A stretch of 64,000 nt of DNA from Bacillota bacterium (GTDB lineage Bacteria; Bacillota; Clostridia; Clostridiales; Clostridiaceae). The notes below the pieces were generated by a model. It was not told where the DNA came from, searched no databases, and saw nothing but the letters and a program-made list of their open reading frames with translations. The translations under genes were made by a program, and so were the position numbers. Below are positions 60,538 to 64,000 of the stretch, one piece after another. Positions within the stretch are counted from its first letter, which is position 1, and every line of letters starts with the position of its first letter. The DNA lies in the NCBI GenBank assembly GCA_021781745.1, contig JAJXWH010000001.1, positions 62,001 through 126,000 of the forward strand. The letters run 5' to 3'.

Positions 60538-61608
60538 ATGATAAAACTAATAATTTTTGATATAGACGGCGTGATAACAGATGGTTCAGTCATTATAAAT
60601 GAAGATGGAAATGAACAAAAAAAGATAAATTTAAAAGATATAGATGCGATTTTTGAATTAAAGTCTAGAGAATTCATGATTGCAGCTATTACAGGAGAAA
60701 AATCACCAATAGTGAATTATTTTGAAAAAAGATTTCCGTGGGACTGCTTTTATAAAGGAAAGAAAAATAAAGTAGAGGTTATCAAGGAAATTAAAGAAAA
60801 GCTAGACATAAATTTTGAAGAAATATGTTATATAGGTGATGGTAAATATGACGTAGAACCTCTAAAATATGTTGGATTAGGAATTTGTCCAGCAGATGCA
60901 ATTGATAGAGCAAAGAAAGAAGCAGATATCATTTTGCAAAACAGAGGTGGAGAAGGGTGCCTTTGGGAATTAATTTTTATTCTTGAAGATTATAATTTGG
61001 AAGAAAGCTCACATAATTACTTTTATAAAAGATTAGAAGAACATACAAATATATTTAAAGTTATGGCATCAGACAAAAAACTTATTGACGATGTGATGAA
61101 TATTGGTGATGATATAATGACTTTATTGAAAAATAGAAATCAAGTATTTTTATGTGGTAATGGAGGAAGTGCAGCAGATGCTCAACATATAGCTACCGAA
61201 TTTGTTAGCAGGTTTTATAAAGAAAGGCAAGCTCTCAATGCGGAAGCATTGACTGTAAATACTTCAACATTAACAGCAGTTGGAAATGATTATAGTTATG
61301 AAAGAATATTTGTTAGACAATTAGAGGCTAAAGCTAAAAAAGGAGATATTCTTATAGGAATATCTACAAGTGGAAAGTCTAAAAATGTCATAGAAGCGTT
61401 AAGATATGGGAAAAGAGAAGGTATAATTACAGTAATGCTTATGGGAGATTATGATAATAATGAACTTGAGGATATTGCAGACTATGTAATTAAAGTACCA
61501 TCTAAAATTACACCAAGAATTCAAGAAGCACATATATTTATCGGACATTTAATAGCAGAATATGTTGAACATAAAATCTTTGATAAAAATGGAAAGATTG
61601 AAAAATAA
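60538..61608 (+). CDS. KdsC-like phosphatase fused to a GmhA-like isomerase
   Basis: This 356-aa protein joins two enzymes normally encoded apart. Residues ~1-155 are a HAD phosphatase of the KdsC (3-deoxy-ulosonate-8-phosphate phosphatase) type: Asp8/Asp10 in FDIDGVITDGS, AAITGEKS, and CYIGDGKYDVEPLKYVG. Residues ~165-356 are a SIS domain like sedoheptulose-7-phosphate isomerase GmhA: CGNGGSAADAQHIATEF (about 206), TAVGNDYSYERIFVRQ and GISTSGKSKNVIEAL. The fusion implies that isomerisation and dephosphorylation act in one pathway. It lies with the SAF-less NeuB and a TPP enzyme. Reading frame is continuous, so fusion is not a sequencing artefact in this assembly. Confidence 0.88.
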   Translation: MIKLIIFDIDGVITDGSVIINEDGNEQKKINLKDIDAIFELKSREFMIAAITGEKSPIVNYFEKRFPWDCFYKGKKNKVEVIKEIKEKLDINFEEICYIGDGKYDVEPLKYVGLGICPADAIDRAKKEADIILQNRGGEGCLWELIFILEDYNLEESSHNYFYKRLEEHTNIFKVMASDKKLIDDVMNIGDDIMTLLKNRNQVFLCGNGGSAADAQHIATEFVSRFYKERQALNAEALTVNTSTLTAVGNDYSYERIFVRQLEAKAKKGDILIGISTSGKSKNVIEALRYGKREGIITVMLMGDYDNNELEDIADYVIKVPSKITPRIQEAHIFIGHLIAEYVEHKIFDKNGKIEK

Positions 61609-61651
61609 ACAACAACGATGAAATAACCACTAGAGTAAGGGGAAAATATAA

Positions 61652-63454
61652 ATGATTAAATTATCAGACTATGTATTTAAATTTATAGAAGAAAAAGGAA
61701 TCAAACATGCATTTATGTTACCAGGTGGAGGAGCAATGCATTTAGATGATTCTATAGGAAAATCTAAAATAGAATATATATGCTGTGGCCATGAACAAGC
61801 AGCATCAATTGCTGCTGAGAGTTATGGACAGTATACAAATAATATAGGAGTGGTATTAGTAACATCTGGACCGGGGGCTACAAATGCAATAACTGGAGTT
61901 ACAGCAGGATGGATTGATTCTACTCCTATGTTTGTAATATCAGGACAGGCGAAGCGTTCGGATTTAATTGGCCAATCTGGTGTTAGGCAAATGGGTTCGC
62001 AAGAAGTTAAAATAGTTGAGATGGTAAAGCCAATTACAAAATATGCAGTTCAGATATTAGATCCAACAGATATTAAATATCATTTGGAAAGAGCGTATTA
62101 TGAAGCAACTACAGGAAGAATGGGGCCGGTTTGGTTAGACATTCCATTGGATGTTCAAGCTGCGATGATTGATGAAGAAAAATTAATGGGTTATGAGGAA
62201 GAAAATATAGAAGAAAAGGATATTTCTAGTAAAATAGAAGACGCTATCAATTTATTAAAAAGTTCGAAACAGCCTTTAATATTGGCTGGAAATGGAATTA
62301 AACTTAGTAATGGTGAAGAAGAATTTTATGAACTTATAAATAGCTTGAAAATACCAGTGCTAACAACTTGGAAATCAATAGATTTGCTAGAAGAAAATCA
62401 TCCTTTATATGCAGGTCATCCAGGTGGAATGGGAGATAGAGGTGCTAACTACATACTTCAAAGTAGTGATTTATTGATTGTTTTAGGAAGTAGACTAGAC
62501 CCTAGTATAACAGCATTTAATCATAGGAATTTTGGCAAAAATGCAAAAAAAATCATAGTAGATATAGATGAACACGAAATAAATAAAATGCAAATGAATA
62601 TAGAAGTTAAGGCAGTTTGTAATGTAAAAGATTTTATTGTTCAATTGAATAAGCATTGCAGTGAGGTGACTAATAGCGTTAGTGATGAAAGAGTAAACGA
62701 AAGAGCTGAATGGTTATCTTATTGTAAAAACATAAGAGTTAAATATCCTACTGTTACAAACGAACATAAGAATGTTAAGGATTATGTAAGTGCATATTAT
62801 TTTATTGATGAGTTGTGTAAACAGCTAAATGGTGATGATATTATAGTACCAGAAAGTTCTGGGGGAGCAGGCGAAATAACATATCAAGCTTTTAATATAA
62901 AAAAAGGTCAAAAGATGAAAAATGCAGCTGGTCTTGGTTCAATGGGATTTGGATTACCTTATTCAATTGGAGCATGTCTTGCAAATGACAAAAAAAGAAC
63001 AATACTAATAAATGGTGATGGAGCTTTTCAATTAAATATTCAAGAATTAGCGACTTTAGCTAGATTAAATTTGCCAATAAAAATATTTATCTGGAATAAT
63101 AATGGTTATGCAAGTATAAGAGCTATGCAAAGAAATACATTTAATGGGCATTATGTAGCGAGCGAAGAAAATAGCGGATTAACAATGCCTAGCTTGAGTA
63201 AAATTGCTAATGCGTATGGAATTAAGACATTTATAGCAAAAGATAATAAAGAAATGATTGATATTTTACCAAAGGTCTTAGAAGCGGAAGGTACAGTGTT
63301 GTGTGAATTAATGGTATTACCTGAAGAAACAGTATCTCCAAGAACTAAATCTATCCAATTAGAAGATGGAAGTATGATTTCTAAACCTTTAGAGGATATG
63401 TGGCCATTTCTAGAACAAAGTGAAATTGAAAAGAATATGAAATTAAATAAGTAG
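61652..63454 (+). CDS. Thiamine-diphosphate enzyme, acetolactate synthase-like
   Basis: This 600-aa protein has the three-domain plan of the acetolactate synthase/pyruvate oxidase family. The catalytic Glu48 is in CGHEQAASIAAE, the middle domain spans about 190-330, and the TPP-binding GDG (455-457) is followed by an NNNGYASIR segment. No regulatory ilvN subunit lies near, and the gene is buried in a sugar module, so a branched-chain amino acid role is unlikely. YerE, a relative, transfers a two-carbon unit from pyruvate to a CDP-keto-sugar in yersiniose synthesis; such a step would fit rfbF/rfbG upstream. This role is inferred. Confidence 0.85.
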   Translation: MIKLSDYVFKFIEEKGIKHAFMLPGGGAMHLDDSIGKSKIEYICCGHEQAASIAAESYGQYTNNIGVVLVTSGPGATNAITGVTAGWIDSTPMFVISGQAKRSDLIGQSGVRQMGSQEVKIVEMVKPITKYAVQILDPTDIKYHLERAYYEATTGRMGPVWLDIPLDVQAAMIDEEKLMGYEEENIEEKDISSKIEDAINLLKSSKQPLILAGNGIKLSNGEEEFYELINSLKIPVLTTWKSIDLLEENHPLYAGHPGGMGDRGANYILQSSDLLIVLGSRLDPSITAFNHRNFGKNAKKIIVDIDEHEINKMQMNIEVKAVCNVKDFIVQLNKHCSEVTNSVSDERVNERAEWLSYCKNIRVKYPTVTNEHKNVKDYVSAYYFIDELCKQLNGDDIIVPESSGGAGEITYQAFNIKKGQKMKNAAGLGSMGFGLPYSIGACLANDKKRTILINGDGAFQLNIQELATLARLNLPIKIFIWNNNGYASIRAMQRNTFNGHYVASEENSGLTMPSLSKIANAYGIKTFIAKDNKEMIDILPKVLEAEGTVLCELMVLPEETVSPRTKSIQLEDGSMISKPLEDMWPFLEQSEIEKNMKLNK

Positions 63455-63480
63455 CAGTTATTAGTGAAAGGTGGTATAAA

Positions 63481-64000
63481 ATGGTTGATTATAAACAAGA
63501 GATAGCTAAATATTTAGATAGTAAAAGTAATGATAAATACTTAGAATTAATAAAAAATAAAATTTCAAAGTTTAAATATATATGTATTTTTCCAATGGGA
63601 ATTGAAGGAATGTCAATGTTTGATAAATTAAAATGTCAGGGGATTAATGTAGACTTTTTTTGCGATAACAATCCTAAAAAAGTTGATACTTTATACAAGG
63701 GTATAAAGTGCATTCCTTTAGATGAATTGCATAAGAAGAAAGATGATACAGTAGTAATAATATCATCTTTATATTATAAAGAAATCTATAAGCAATTATC
63801 AGAAAAAGGGTTTAAACATTTAGATAGAATATTAGCTAATAAATTTGAAATAGATGAATATTTTTTGAAAAATAATATAGATGATATAAAAAAGAGTATT
63901 TTTAAGTTGATAGATATATTAGATGATGAAGAATCGAAAAGAATTGTATGCAAAATCATAGAGGGGTGGTTCTTAAAGGAGTACCAATATGGTTTTTTTG
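63481..64000 (+). CDS. Protein with Rossmann-like N-terminal domain, cut by the window end
   Basis: The frame opens at ATG 63481 after AAAGGTGG and stays open to the last base, giving at least 173 residues. Residues ~32-120 (YICIFPMGIEGMSMFDKL, VDFFCDNNPKK, VVIISSLYYKEIYKQL) follow the same pattern as the N-terminal domain of the protein at 59250: a strand and loop, an acidic DNN, and a later hydrophobic strand. Such domains precede methyltransferase or glycosyl-modifying domains in other sugar loci. The rest of the gene is outside the window, so the enzyme type cannot be given. Confidence 0.7.
   Translation, partial: MVDYKQEIAKYLDSKSNDKYLELIKNKISKFKYICIFPMGIEGMSMFDKLKCQGINVDFFCDNNPKKVDTLYKGIKCIPLDELHKKKDDTVVIISSLYYKEIYKQLSEKGFKHLDRILANKFEIDEYFLKNNIDDIKKSIFKLIDILDDEESKRIVCKIIEGWFLKEYQYGFF

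Noticed and set aside
61652..63454. TPP enzyme as biosynthetic acetolactate synthase IlvB
   Set aside because: No ilvN, ilvC or other branched-chain genes are near, and the gene is embedded among sugar genes, so a sugar role is more likely.
63151..63498. 115-aa minus-strand frame over the TPP enzyme C-terminus
   Set aside because: Antisense to conserved TPP-enzyme sequence; no family resemblance or ribosome binding site.

Overview
The window looks like chromosome of a motile, anaerobic, low-GC Firmicute of the genus Clostridium (cluster I). The evidence is very AT-rich DNA, strong AGGAGG-type ribosome binding sites, frequent TTG/GTG starts, a single-chain pyruvate:ferredoxin oxidoreductase, a FliY-type flagellar switch, and the FliW-CsrA pair. 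Gene content resembles the solventogenic clostridia, but the species cannot be fixed from sequence alone. No rRNA, tRNA, CRISPR array, transposase or prophage gene was seen.

Region 1 (1 to about 24.8 kb) is housekeeping. It holds PepF peptidase, a rhomboid protease, a processive family-2 glycosyltransferase, topoisomerase IV (parE, parC), a DJ-1 family protein, a RecJ-type nuclease, murG, a flavodoxin next to pyruvate:ferredoxin oxidoreductase, a four-helix-bundle protein, a DUF1292 protein with a Cys/His-rich head, a class I aminotransferase, a HAD phosphatase and a class IV aminotransferase. Gaps between these genes carry a recurring palindromic element: inverted arms of short tandem repeats around small hairpins. 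One gap (22.85-23.10 kb) holds a much longer, near-perfect hairpin.

Region 2 (24.9-35.7 kb) is a chemotaxis and switch operon: DUF342/FapA-like protein, cheW, cheD, cheB, cheR, cheA, cheC, cheY, cheW, fliM, fliY, closed by a strong terminator. Region 3 (35.8-44.4 kb) is the late flagellar operon: flgM, flgN, flgK, flgL, fliW, csrA, flaG, a small unknown gene, fliS, fliD, a FliT-like gene and flagellin. A sigma-D type promoter precedes flgM and another precedes flagellin. The flagellin leader carries a hairpin that presents a GGA, plus a GGA in the ribosome binding site; this is the arrangement expected for CsrA repression relieved by FliW.

Region 4 (44.5-64 kb) is a flagellin glycosylation island. 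It opens with a Maf-type (DUF115) flagellin glycosyltransferase behind its own sigma-D type promoter. Next comes a CMP-legionaminic acid type pathway (legB, legC, ptmE-like, ATP-grasp/HAD fusion, legI, legG, legF) in which the expected N-acetyltransferase LegH is not visible. A divergent glycosyltransferase then separates it from a second sugar module behind another sigma-D type promoter: rfbF, rfbG, a NeuB-family synthase lacking its C-terminal SAF domain, an SGNH-like protein, a KdsC-GmhA fusion, an acetolactate-synthase-like TPP enzyme, and a gene cut by the window edge. The sugar made by this second module cannot be named from known pathways and is the best candidate here for undescribed chemistry. 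Placement of the sigma-D type promoters suggests that both glycan modules are switched on together with the filament.
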